From Nitricoxidireducens sp046726235 (GTDB lineage Bacteria > Pseudomonadota > Gammaproteobacteria > Burkholderiales > Rhodocyclaceae): DNA of 64,000 bases. The DNA is taken from NCBI GenBank assembly GCA_046726235.1, contig JBKPAD010000005.1:1-64000 (forward strand). Direction: 5' to 3'. Below are positions 41,796-53,854 of the stretch, piece after piece (positions within the stretch are counted from its first letter, which is position 1; every line of letters begins with the position of its first letter). The translations under genes and the position numbers were made by a program. Below the pieces are notes generated by a model. The model was not told the DNA's origin. It made no database searches and saw only the letters and a program-made list of their open reading frames with translations.

Positions 41796-43172
41796 ATGAA
41801 TGCGCCAGCTCCCGAGATCTTCAAGGCATATGACATCCGCGGCATCGTCGGCAAGTCGCTGACCAACGAAGCGGCCAGATTGATCGGACAGGCGCTGGGC
41901 AGCGAGGCCCGCGAGAAGGGGCTCAAGACCATCGTCGTCGGCCGCGACGGGCGCCTCTCGGGACCGGAACTGGTCGCCGCCCTCGCCGACGGCATCACCA
42001 GCACCGGCGTCGACGTCATCGACATCGGCTGCGTGCCGACCCCGGTCACCTACTTCGCGGCGCATCACCTGGACGTCGGCAGTTGCGTCTCCGTCACCGG
42101 CAGCCACAATCCGCCCGACTACAACGGCTTCAAGATGGTGCTCGGCGGCGAAACCCTGTTCGCCGAACGCATCCAGGCGCTGCGCCGGCGCATCGAGGCG
42201 GGCCGCTTCGCCACGGGCAAGGGCGTGCTTTGCCGCACGCATGTCGACGAGGCCTACCTCGACCGCATCGTCGGCGACGTAAGAATCTCGCGGCCGATGA
42301 AGATCGTCGTCGACTGCGGCAACGGCGTCGCCGGCAACCTCGCGCCCGAGCTGTTCCGCCGCATGGGCTGCGAAGTCATCGACCTGTTCTGCGAAGTCGA
42401 CGGCACCTTCCCCAACCATCACCCCGATCCCTCTAAGCCGGAGAACCTGGAAGACGTGAAGCGCGCGCTGCGCGGCAGCGACGCGGAACTTGGGCTTGCC
42501 TTCGACGGCGACGGCGACCGCCTCGGCGTCGTCACCAAGGACGGCGAGATCATCTATCCCGACCGCCAGCTGATGCTGTTCGCCGCCGACGTGCTGACGC
42601 GCGTGCCCGGCGGCACCATCATCTTCGACGTCAAGTGCTCGCGCTGGGTCGCGCAGTCGGTGCGCCACCAGGGCGGCAAGCCGCTGATGTGGAACACCGG
42701 CCACGCCTTCATCAAGAACAAGCTCAAGGAAACCGGCGCGCCGCTGGCCGGCGAAATGAGCGGCCACATGTTCTTCAAGGAACGCTGGTACGGCTTCGAC
42801 GACGGCCTCTACGCCGGCGCGCGCCTGCTCGAGATCGTCTCGCGCTGGCAGGACGCCAACTGGCCGCTCAAGCACCTGCCGAACGCGATCTCGACGCCCG
42901 AGCTCAACCTGAAGATGAAGGAAGGCGAGCCGCACGCGCTGGTCGCCAAGCTGCAGAAGGACGGCAAGTTCCCCGGCGCGAAGTCGCTGTTCACCCTCGA
43001 CGGCGTGCGCGCCGAGTATGCCGACGGCTTCGGCCTCGCGCGCGCCTCGAACACCACACCGGTCGTCGTGCTGCGCTTCGAAGCCGACTCCCACGCCGCG
43101 CTGGCGCGCATCCAGACCGAGTTCAAGGCTGCGCTCGAAGCCGCCTGGCCGGGACTCGCGGTGAACTTCTGA
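41796..43172 (+). CDS. manB: phosphomannomutase/phosphoglucomutase
   Basis: 458 residues of the AlgC-type alpha-D-phosphohexomutase family. It has FKAYDIRGIVGKSL, the phosphoserine loop VTGSHNPPDYNGFK, the Mg-binding DGDGDRLGVV and the sugar-binding GEMSGHMFFKERWYGFDDG. It supplies mannose-1-phosphate or glucose-1-phosphate for LPS and exopolysaccharide. GATAAT at 41758-41763 may be its -10. Its stop overlaps the next start. Confidence 0.94.
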   Translation: MNAPAPEIFKAYDIRGIVGKSLTNEAARLIGQALGSEAREKGLKTIVVGRDGRLSGPELVAALADGITSTGVDVIDIGCVPTPVTYFAAHHLDVGSCVSVTGSHNPPDYNGFKMVLGGETLFAERIQALRRRIEAGRFATGKGVLCRTHVDEAYLDRIVGDVRISRPMKIVVDCGNGVAGNLAPELFRRMGCEVIDLFCEVDGTFPNHHPDPSKPENLEDVKRALRGSDAELGLAFDGDGDRLGVVTKDGEIIYPDRQLMLFAADVLTRVPGGTIIFDVKCSRWVAQSVRHQGGKPLMWNTGHAFIKNKLKETGAPLAGEMSGHMFFKERWYGFDDGLYAGARLLEIVSRWQDANWPLKHLPNAISTPELNLKMKEGEPHALVAKLQKDGKFPGAKSLFTLDGVRAEYADGFGLARASNTTPVVVLRFEADSHAALARIQTEFKAALEAAWPGLAVNF

Positions 43173-44422
43173 TGACCGGCGGCGAAGAGATCTTCATCGG
43201 CCGGCAGCCGATCCTCGATCGCGACCATCAGCTCTTCGCCTACGAACTGCTCTTCCGCAGCGGCGCCAAGGTCAACTCGGCCAACGTCCAGGACAACCTC
43301 GCCGCCACCGCCAGCGTCATCAACCACGCCTTCGCCGAGCTCGGCATCGAGCAGGCGCTGGGCCCGTACAAGGGCTTCATCAACTGCGACGAGAGCCTGC
43401 TGCTCTCGGACATCCTCGAAGTCCTGCCGACCGACAAGATCGTGCTCGAAGTGCTCGAGACCGTCGAGCTGACGCCGGAGATCGTCGAGCGCTGCCGCGA
43501 GCTCAAGGAACGCGGCTTCACCCTGGCGCTGGACGATTTCGTCAATTACGAGGACAAGTTCAAGCCGCTGCTCGACCTGATCGAAGTCGTCAAGGTCGAC
43601 CTGATGCCGCTCGACTCGGCCGGTCTCGCCAGGACCACGGCGGCGCTCAAGAAGTGGCCCGCACTCAAGCTGCTCGCCGAAAAGGTGGACTCGCGCGAAC
43701 AGGCGCAGACCTGCCATGACTTCGGCTACCACCTGTTCCAGGGCTACTACTTCGCCAAGCCGGTGATCATCGCCGGCAAGAAACTCGGCCACTCGCAGCT
43801 CGCGCTGGTACGCCTGCTCGGCCTGGTGCTGGAGGACGCGGAGACCCCCGAACTGGAAGTGGTGTTCAAGCAGGAACCGGGACTGGCGATGAACCTTATG
43901 CGCCTGACGAATTCGGTCGCCACGGGCACGACGACGCGCATCACGAGCCTGCGTCATGCCATCACCGTGCTGGGTCGGCGCCAGCTGCAGCGCTGGCTGC
44001 AACTGCTGCTGTACACGAACCCGCAGGGCGGCAACAATGGCATCGCGACGCCGCTGCTGCAACTGGCGGCAACGCGCGGCCGGCTGATGGAGCTGATGGC
44101 CGGCAAGCTTCATGCGGGCAGGCGCGAGTTCGAGGATCAGGCCTTCATGACCGGAATCATGTCGCTGATGCCTTCGCTGATGGGCGTGCCGCTGGAAGAG
44201 ATCCTTCGCGGCATCAAGGTCGCGCCGGCCGTGATCGAAGCGCTGGAGAAAAGCGACGGCGACCTCGGCACGATGCTGCGGCTCTCGGGCGCCCTCGAGG
44301 CCGGCGACGGCACCGCCTGCCACGATCTCGCCGACACGCTGGGCGTCGGCCACACGACGGTGAACGCCTGCCTGACCCAGGCGCTCACCTGGGCCAGCAA
44401 CATCGGCAAGCAGCACGACTGA
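43172..44422 (+). CDS. EAL-HDOD (YuxH-like) signalling protein
   Basis: 416 residues. The N-terminal half is an EAL-like domain beginning EIFIGRQPILDRDHQLFAYELLFRSG. The EAL triplet reads ELL, and later metal-binding motifs are degenerate, as usual in YuxH/CdgJ-type proteins, so phosphodiesterase activity is doubtful. The C-terminal half is an HDOD domain (ELEVVFKQEPGLAMNLMRLTNSVATGTTTRITSLRHAITVLG). Such proteins regulate motility or surface behaviour. It starts by a TGATG overlap with the phosphomutase gene. Confidence 0.88.
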   Translation: MTGGEEIFIGRQPILDRDHQLFAYELLFRSGAKVNSANVQDNLAATASVINHAFAELGIEQALGPYKGFINCDESLLLSDILEVLPTDKIVLEVLETVELTPEIVERCRELKERGFTLALDDFVNYEDKFKPLLDLIEVVKVDLMPLDSAGLARTTAALKKWPALKLLAEKVDSREQAQTCHDFGYHLFQGYYFAKPVIIAGKKLGHSQLALVRLLGLVLEDAETPELEVVFKQEPGLAMNLMRLTNSVATGTTTRITSLRHAITVLGRRQLQRWLQLLLYTNPQGGNNGIATPLLQLAATRGRLMELMAGKLHAGRREFEDQAFMTGIMSLMPSLMGVPLEEILRGIKVAPAVIEALEKSDGDLGTMLRLSGALEAGDGTACHDLADTLGVGHTTVNACLTQALTWASNIGKQHD

Positions 44423-44444
44423 GCCGGCCTGAGCCGGCCCCGCG

Positions 44445-47063
<2,619 letters not shown>

Positions 47064-47141
47064 GGCTGCAGGCGCAAGCTTTGGCAAAGCGCGGATTTTA
47101 CGCGAATGCGGCAAGGCACAAGGGCCTTTCCGCACCGGAGC

Positions 47142-47870
47142 TCAAGCGAACTGAAGCTCTTCGCGGCGCCAGAGATCGGGGCGATCGGTGAACACGGCCG
47201 CAGCGCCAGCGGCGAACAGCCGCTCGGCTTCATCGCGGCGATTCACCGTATAGCAGGCGACGGTCAGGCCGGCCGCCGCCGCAGCGGCGACCGCGGCCGG
47301 ATCCGCCTCGATGCTGCAATGGAGTCCCGTGCAGCCGAGCGCGGCTGCCTGTTCGCGCCAGTCGGGCGGGATCTGCTCGACCAGTAGCGAATAGCGCAGG
47401 CCCGGCGCGGCGGCACGGGCCGCCGTCAGGGCGACAGCGGAAAACGAGGAAACGACGCCCTCGCCGTCCCAGCGCGTCGAGAGCAGGCCGGCGATGACGG
47501 CGCCGGTTTCGGCCTCGCGTCCGGCGGACGGCTTGATCTCGACGTTCGCCCAGAGGCCGAGTCCGGCGCAGAGCTTCAATGCTTCCGCCAGCGTCGGCAC
47601 ACGCTCGCCGGCAAACGCTGCATGGTGCCGCGCGCCGGCATCGAGCCGGGCGAGTTGCGCGCCATCGTGGGCGGCAACGTCGCCGCGCCCCTCCGTCGTG
47701 CGTTCGAGCGTCTCGTCATGGATCAGCATTGGAACGCCGTCGCGCGACAGCATGGCGTCGAACTCGACGCCGCGGCAGCCGAACCCGCTCGCTACGCGCA
47801 GGCCGGCCAGCGTGTTTTCCGGCGCCAGCGCCCCGCCGCAGCGGTGGGCGATGATCCGCGGGTAGGACAA
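47142..47870 (-). CDS. ugpQ: glycerophosphodiester phosphodiesterase
   Basis: 242 residues, a GDPD TIM barrel with IIAHRCGGALAPENTLAG (catalytic His and metal Glu), GVEFDAMLSRDGVPMLIHDETLERTT and WANVEIKP. It hydrolyses glycerophosphodiesters to glycerol-3-phosphate. It starts with TTG, three bases after the stop of the upstream binding-protein gene, and no signal peptide is seen, so it acts in the cytoplasm like UgpQ. Confidence 0.92.
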   Translation of the reverse strand: MSYPRIIAHRCGGALAPENTLAGLRVASGFGCRGVEFDAMLSRDGVPMLIHDETLERTTEGRGDVAAHDGAQLARLDAGARHHAAFAGERVPTLAEALKLCAGLGLWANVEIKPSAGREAETGAVIAGLLSTRWDGEGVVSSFSAVALTAARAAAPGLRYSLLVEQIPPDWREQAAALGCTGLHCSIEADPAAVAAAAAAGLTVACYTVNRRDEAERLFAAGAAAVFTDRPDLWRREELQFA

Positions 47871-47873
47871 GCG

Positions 47874-49136
47874 CTACTTGCGTGCCGTCGCGGCGACCGC
47901 TGGCGAAAGCAGCAGGCTGGCGCGATTCACGGCGGTGTCGAGCGCTTCCTTGGCCGGCTTGGTGTTCTGCCAGACGTAGGCGATCTCCTCGTCGAGGATG
48001 TCGCGCAGACGTCCCTGGCCGACCCCGATCTTGGATCGATAGCCTTGTCGCGGCATCGACAGGCGCTTCTCGGCCGCCGCCACGACGGCGGGGGCCGCCG
48101 CGGGCGACGCGCGCAGGCCTTCCATGCCGGCCGAGGTCATCGGCAGGTAGCCGGTGGTTTGCACCCACTCCTTCTGGACGGCCGGCCGCATCAGGAAACC
48201 AACGAAGCGCGCCGCCACCTTGTACTCGTCCTTCTTCTTGCCGGGAAGCAGCCACAAGGCCGCGCCGTCGGGCAGCACGTCGACCGGCTGCACGCCGCGC
48301 ACGTCGTCGTAGTGCGGCAGCGCGGCGACGCCAAGCTGGAACTTCGCCGCCTGCGCGATGCGCGTCGCGGCCGACGAATCGGCCGTCAGCATCGCGCATT
48401 CCCCGCTGGCGAAGCGCGCCACGGCCTCGTCGCCGGGGCCGAAGTAATGGAAATAGAAACTCTTGTGCCAGCTCGCCAGCAGCGCGATGTGCTTGACGTT
48501 CACCATGCTGTTGATGGCCAGGCGCTCGCTGCGCCCGTTCTTGGCGACGACCGGTTCGCCATGCTGGGAGGAGACGTTCTCGACGTGCACCCACGAGAAC
48601 TGGGCGCTGGTGAGCGGACACTTCACGTCGCGGTCGAACAACTCGCCGGCGGCGCGCTGCACTTCCCACCAGGTCTGCGGCGGCTTGTCGGGGTCGAGGC
48701 CGGCCTTGCGGAAGGCGTCGCGGCTGTAGAACAGGACCGGCAGGCCGAGACCGAGCGGCAGGGCCTGCACCTTGCCGGTGAGGTCGTCGACGGCGTCCGC
48801 GATCTGCGGATAGAAGGCGCCGGCATCGAACTTCTCGCGGCTGTCCTTCATCGTCTGGGCGAGCGAGACGAAGCGCGGCCGGGTGCCGAAGAAGGCCATG
48901 CCGTCGTGGGCGTCGAGGAAGGCCATGTGCGGCAGGCGCTGCTTGTCCTCGATGCCGCGCACGTCCTCGAGCACGACCTTGGCCTTGCCCTTCTGCTCGT
49001 CGTTGAAGCGGACGGTCAATGTCGCAAGGGCGTCGAGCGCGCGACCGTCGAGCGCGTGGCGCAAGGTGATTTCCTGGGCGGAGGCCGCTTGAGCCAGAAG
49101 GGCCGCCGACAGCAGCAGGGTTGCGCGGATCGTCAC
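47874..49136 (-). CDS. ugpB: extracellular solute-binding protein, UgpB-like
   Basis: 420 residues. The signal peptide MTIRATLLLSAALLAQAASA precedes a family-1 solute-binding fold (ITLRHALDGRALDALATLTVRFNDEQKGKAKVVLEDVRG). The Ser/Trp-rich ligand pocket segments and genetic linkage to ugpQ suggest sn-glycerol-3-phosphate or glycerophosphodiester capture. No permease or ATPase genes are adjacent, so it must borrow a transporter encoded elsewhere. Confidence 0.87.
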   Translation of the reverse strand: MTIRATLLLSAALLAQAASAQEITLRHALDGRALDALATLTVRFNDEQKGKAKVVLEDVRGIEDKQRLPHMAFLDAHDGMAFFGTRPRFVSLAQTMKDSREKFDAGAFYPQIADAVDDLTGKVQALPLGLGLPVLFYSRDAFRKAGLDPDKPPQTWWEVQRAAGELFDRDVKCPLTSAQFSWVHVENVSSQHGEPVVAKNGRSERLAINSMVNVKHIALLASWHKSFYFHYFGPGDEAVARFASGECAMLTADSSAATRIAQAAKFQLGVAALPHYDDVRGVQPVDVLPDGAALWLLPGKKKDEYKVAARFVGFLMRPAVQKEWVQTTGYLPMTSAGMEGLRASPAAAPAVVAAAEKRLSMPRQGYRSKIGVGQGRLRDILDEEIAYVWQNTKPAKEALDTAVNRASLLLSPAVAATARK

Positions 49137-49304
49137 TGCATCGTCTCCATGAAACGGTAGCGACGTAGTTTAGGCCGTTTCGCCGGCGGCCGGCGGCACG
49201 CTGGCGCACCGATGCCGTTGTCAACATTCCTAGGACATTGAAGCCTAAAGTTTTTCGGGGTTTTGTCGTAGAATCGATCTGGCCGTGCTACCGCCGGAAT
49301 AACC

Positions 49305-49751
49305 GTGACATTCAAGAACCGCAATCTGATCGCGCTCGCGCTCTGCACGCTGCCCCTGGCGGCCTGCGACCTGCTCGGGCTCAACGACGATGCGCGCATT
49401 GCCGCCGCCCGCGAGGCCGAGGGCAAGGCGGTCGGCGGCGCCTGCCGCCATTCCGGACGCGCGCTCGAAGAGTGCTACGGCATGAATCCCAAGACTTCCA
49501 AGGCTGCGATCTTCGCCGGCTGGCGCGACATGGACGGCTACATGCGCGAGAACAACATCCAGATCGTCTCGCCGGAGGGTGCCGAGGAGCCGCAGGCGCC
49601 GAAGGCCGGACCGGCTCCCGAGCAGCCGCCCAAGGCCGCGGAAGCCCCGCCGCCCGCGGAGGAGAAGCCGAAGGCTGCCGAAGCGCCCTCCAAGAAGAAG
49701 GCGGCCGGTTCGGATGCCGGCGCGCAGTCGGCCCCTGCCCGCCTCGTCTGA
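49305..49751 (+). CDS. small lipoprotein with Pro/Ala-rich tail
   Basis: 148 residues, with GTG start. The signal MTFKNRNLIALALCTLPLAAC ends in a lipobox (Cys 21). The folded part (AREAEGKAVGGACRHSGRALEECYGMNPKTSKAAIFAGWRDMDGYMRENNIQ) is short, with two cysteines. The remaining 65 residues are Glu/Ala/Pro/Lys-rich and probably extended. It resembles anonymous betaproteobacterial lipoproteins; function unknown. Confidence 0.75.
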   Translation: MTFKNRNLIALALCTLPLAACDLLGLNDDARIAAAREAEGKAVGGACRHSGRALEECYGMNPKTSKAAIFAGWRDMDGYMRENNIQIVSPEGAEEPQAPKAGPAPEQPPKAAEAPPPAEEKPKAAEAPSKKKAAGSDAGAQSAPARLV

Positions 49752-49790
49752 ACGCGGCCGATAGCCGCCTGAAAGGCCCGGGCTTTCCGG

Positions 49791-49796
49791 TATAAT
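49791..49796 (+). promoter_or_regulatory. consensus -10 element before rhlE
   Basis: A perfect TATAAT lies 112 bases before the rhlE start, leaving a leader of about 105 nt in the mRNA. The -35 is not obvious. Long leaders are common in DEAD-box helicase genes that regulate their own mRNA, but nothing here proves that. Confidence 0.5.
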
Positions 49797-49907
49797 CACG
49801 CCCACGTCCTGCCGGTTGACGCGCCTTTTCGGCAAGTTTCCCCCTCAGCATCCCCGCCTGAACCGGTACGCCGCCTCGATGCGGCGCAGGCCGATTCAGG
49901 AGATCTC

Positions 49908-51368
<1,461 letters not shown>

Positions 51369-51387
51369 GCGCGCCGAACGCCCAATG

Positions 51388-51405
51388 AAAAACGCCCGCG
51401 ATCGC
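51388..51405. terminator. left half of a bidirectional terminator split by the mobile element
   Basis: AAAAACGCCCGCGATCGC here and CGCGATCGCGGGCGTTTTC at 55090-55108 rejoin, once one duplicated copy of CGCGATCGC is removed, into a perfect palindrome. It has a CGCCCGC/GCGGGCG stem, GATC loop and T-tracts on both strands, fitting a shared terminator for rhlE (+) and pntB (-). In the present state each gene keeps only half. Confidence 0.75.
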
Positions 51406-51430
51406 CTAGGCGGTGGATTAACGTGTTGAT
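51406..51430 (+). repeat. left terminal inverted repeat
   Basis: 25 bp identical to the reverse complement of 55065-55089. It marks the left boundary of the element. Confidence 0.9.
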
Positions 51431-51455
51431 GTTTTTTGCGTAATATCGTTACAAT

Positions 51456-51483
51456 GCCCTCCAGTCCTACTCGGCTGGAGGGC
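51456..51483 (+). promoter_or_regulatory. hairpin covering the likely ribosome site of the transposase
   Basis: GCCCTCCAG (51456-51464) and CTGGAGGGC (51475-51483) form a perfect 9-bp stem containing GGAGGG. Many insertion sequences use such a hairpin to block translation from transcripts entering from outside; here rhlE read-through would be the source. Confidence 0.55.
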
Positions 51484-51680
51484 GTTTCATCGCCAAGATT
51501 TCTTCTTCAGGTCACCGGTTCCCGCCGAGCGCGGCCGGCATCCAGGCGAACTTCTGCAAGAACCCCAAGTGCGCCAACTTCGGCGTACCTGAAACCCTCC
51601 ATCGTCGGCGCCGAACCCCTGGCGCGCCACCCGAGCCGGGTGACTACTCCCTAGCCGCGTCGGGCAAAGGCAAGCCGCTC

Positions 51681-53282
51681 ATGAAGTGCGGTTTGTGCGG
51701 CGAATTCATGCCGCTGCGCAGCAACCTCGCTGTCGCCGAGGAGGTTTACCGCCACATCGCCTACCTTGATGAGCCCCAGGAGGCGTCCTGTCCGAATGCG
51801 GCTTGCGCCAAGCACGGCGTCACCCTGACCGATGACCCCAAGAACTACGCGCAGTTCGGCAAGACGGCCGCTGGTACGCCGCGATGGCGCTGTAACGCGT
51901 GTCGCAAGACCTTCACCGTCGGCGGCAAGTCGACCCGCCGGCAGCGCAAGACGCACAAGAACCGCGACGTCTTCGCTCTATTGATGAACAAGACGGCGCT
52001 CAACCGCATGGCTGAAATCACCGGCCTCGACAAGACGACGCTGTACGGGAAAATCAACTTCATTCACCGGCAATGTTTGAGCTTCGTCGCGGGCCGTGAG
52101 CGGCAGCTGGTTGACGACCTCGAACTCCCGAAGATGTACGTCGCCATCGACCGACAGACCTTCAGCGTGAACTGGTCGAATCGCAAGGACCGGCGGGCGA
52201 TTCAGCTCAATGCGATTGCCAGCGCCGACCTGAGAACGGGCTACGTCTTCGGCATGCAGCTCAACTTCGACGGAACGCTGGACCCGGATGCCATCGAGGC
52301 TGAGGCGCTTGCCGTCGACGACTATGCTGAAGCCGGTCCGTACCGCCGCTATGCGCGACTATGGTTGAAGCGTGACTACGATGAAGCTGTGGCTGCATCC
52401 GCGACCGCGGCGGCACGCAAGATGGCCAAGGCGTTGGCGAAGGCTCGCGGCACCGACGAGCTGACGGCCGAGATTGCGGCTGAATACGCATCAGCGAGCG
52501 CTCGGGACGATGTCGAGGAAACGGATGAAAAGGACAATGACCTAGCGCTACCGAAGCTCGGCATGCAGGTTCACGAGCAATACACCCTCTATGCCCACTT
52601 CCTGATTCTCGCCAAGCTGTTGGCCAGGGCGCCGAAGGTCAGGCTTTACATGGACCTCGACTCGGGGTTTCGTGCGGCCTTTATGGCGGCCTTCCACTGG
52701 CGCATCAAGAATCGCACTGCCGACGGCTTCTATGTGCGCGTGCTCAAGGGAGCGACAATCGACCAGCGGGATGCCGCAGTCACGAAGGCCCGCGCGGCAA
52801 TCAAGGCGTGCCAAGATGCGAATCCCGCGCTGACGCCTGCCGAGGTTGAGCTACTGATGATGGTGACAGAGATGCGCCGGATGGCGGCCATCGGTCACTG
52901 GGGCGACAAATGGCTTGTGCATCCACTACCGAACAAGAGCGAACCCGAAAAGCGCGTCTGCTGGTTGACCGATATGGACGATTACGACGAGGAACATGCA
53001 GCGCGCTTGTACCTGAAAGGCTCGCTTCACGCCGTCGACCGCTTTTTCATGCAAGCCCGCAGGCGGTTGAGCTTGGCGGAGCGCGGTGTTCCGACGGCCT
53101 CGTCGGACCGGCGCATTTGGCACGGCTACAGCGCGTACAAGCCGCAGAATCTTGCGCGGGTGCTTGAGATTTTTCGGGTGTTCTACAACTACTGCGCCGT
53201 CGGTGAGGACAAGAAGACGCCAGCAATGCGGCTTGGCCTCGCGCGTGGACCGGTGGCGCTTGAAGACATCTTGTACTTGTAG
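51681..53282 (+). CDS. DDE transposase with N-terminal zinc ribbons
   Basis: 533 residues from the first ATG. It has Cys3/Cys6 (KCGLCGEF), Cys37/Cys42 and Cys71/Cys74 (WRCNACRKTFTVGG) zinc motifs, a helix-turn-helix region (MNKTALNRMAEITGLDKTTLYGKI), then a DDE-like core: Asp157 (YVAIDRQTF), Asp325/327 (LYMDLDSGF) and a late Glu near EIFRVFYNYC. A lysine/alanine-rich helical insert lies between the first two acids. The same frame stays open upstream to 51444 and encodes another plausible zinc motif (NFCKNPKCANFGVP, near 51549) but has no ATG, GTG, TTG or CTG. The true start may be non-standard or reached by frameshift. Confidence 0.8.
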   Translation: MKCGLCGEFMPLRSNLAVAEEVYRHIAYLDEPQEASCPNAACAKHGVTLTDDPKNYAQFGKTAAGTPRWRCNACRKTFTVGGKSTRRQRKTHKNRDVFALLMNKTALNRMAEITGLDKTTLYGKINFIHRQCLSFVAGRERQLVDDLELPKMYVAIDRQTFSVNWSNRKDRRAIQLNAIASADLRTGYVFGMQLNFDGTLDPDAIEAEALAVDDYAEAGPYRRYARLWLKRDYDEAVAASATAAARKMAKALAKARGTDELTAEIAAEYASASARDDVEETDEKDNDLALPKLGMQVHEQYTLYAHFLILAKLLARAPKVRLYMDLDSGFRAAFMAAFHWRIKNRTADGFYVRVLKGATIDQRDAAVTKARAAIKACQDANPALTPAEVELLMMVTEMRRMAAIGHWGDKWLVHPLPNKSEPEKRVCWLTDMDDYDEEHAARLYLKGSLHAVDRFFMQARRRLSLAERGVPTASSDRRIWHGYSAYKPQNLARVLEIFRVFYNYCAVGEDKKTPAMRLGLARGPVALEDILYL

Positions 53283-53340
53283 CAATAAGGCCGCTTTAGC
53301 ACTATACCTATGCTACCCATTTAACAAGCTGGACTAACAC

Positions 53341-53628
53341 ATGACAGCAGTTACCTCACCCCTCGCGCGGTACGCAGACCTTGCGCTAGCTTCCGCAAAG
53401 TCTATTGCTCCAGCGAGCATTCTCCTAGGAATAATTGTCCCGCTACTTGCCCTCGCCTTCCACTGGCTGACGCCCTACCTCGAGGGAGTCTTGGTTCCTG
53501 TCAGCCTTCACGATGAAGCTCGTGGCGCGATTGCCACCTGGCTAGTCGGTTCGCTAGCGTGTTGGGCTGGTGCGCTCGCCAGGACGCTGCACGAAGACCG
53601 AAAGTCGCACGTCGCTACTTGCGCGTAG
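53341..53628 (+). CDS. small membrane protein carried by the element (95 aa)
   Basis: Two membrane helices (SILLGIIVPLLALAFHWL and AIATWLVGSLACWAGALA) are separated by a short loop, with a charged C-terminus (RTLHEDRKSHVATCA). It lies 58 bp after the transposase on the same strand. Codon use is less G+C-biased than host genes. No family is recognised; a holin-like or toxin-like role is possible but unsupported. Confidence 0.55.
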   Translation: MTAVTSPLARYADLALASAKSIAPASILLGIIVPLLALAFHWLTPYLEGVLVPVSLHDEARGAIATWLVGSLACWAGALARTLHEDRKSHVATCA

Positions 53629-53773
53629 CCCGCCACAGCAGTAGGGCTAGTATCGCCACCCCAAGTCCAAGTGAGCCTACTGCGCTATTACCAACGCCGA
53701 GCCGCCCAGACAGGGATAAAAGTATCAGGCCTGCGGCCCCGATAAACAAGGAAAGCTTCAGGATGGCGGTCAT
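53615..53773 (-). CDS. very small membrane protein carried by the element (52 aa)
   Basis: A short frame read on the minus strand: MTAILKLSLFIGAAGLILLS, a Gly/Ser turn, VAILALLLWRATRK. It has two hydrophobic helices and a basic end. GAGG lies at good spacing before the ATG. It follows the metallopeptidase-cytochrome gene by 81 bp on the same strand and overlaps the end of the convergent 95-residue gene by 14 bp. Real but unproven. Confidence 0.45.
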   Translation of the reverse strand: MTAILKLSLFIGAAGLILLSLSGRLGVGNSAVGSLGLGVAILALLLWRATRK

Positions 53774-53854
53774 TAAGGCCTCGCGCTCGCGCTAGATGTT
53801 AAGTTTCTAATTCTAGCTCGACGACATGCTAATGACGTCTGTACCTGGTTGCTA

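Noticed and set aside
51436..51654. A 72-residue frame at the left end of the element as a separate gene
   Set aside because: It starts with TTG and is composed of Arg/Ser/Pro; the overlapping frame encodes the zinc-like transposase sequence. It is only considered as a possible frameshift donor.
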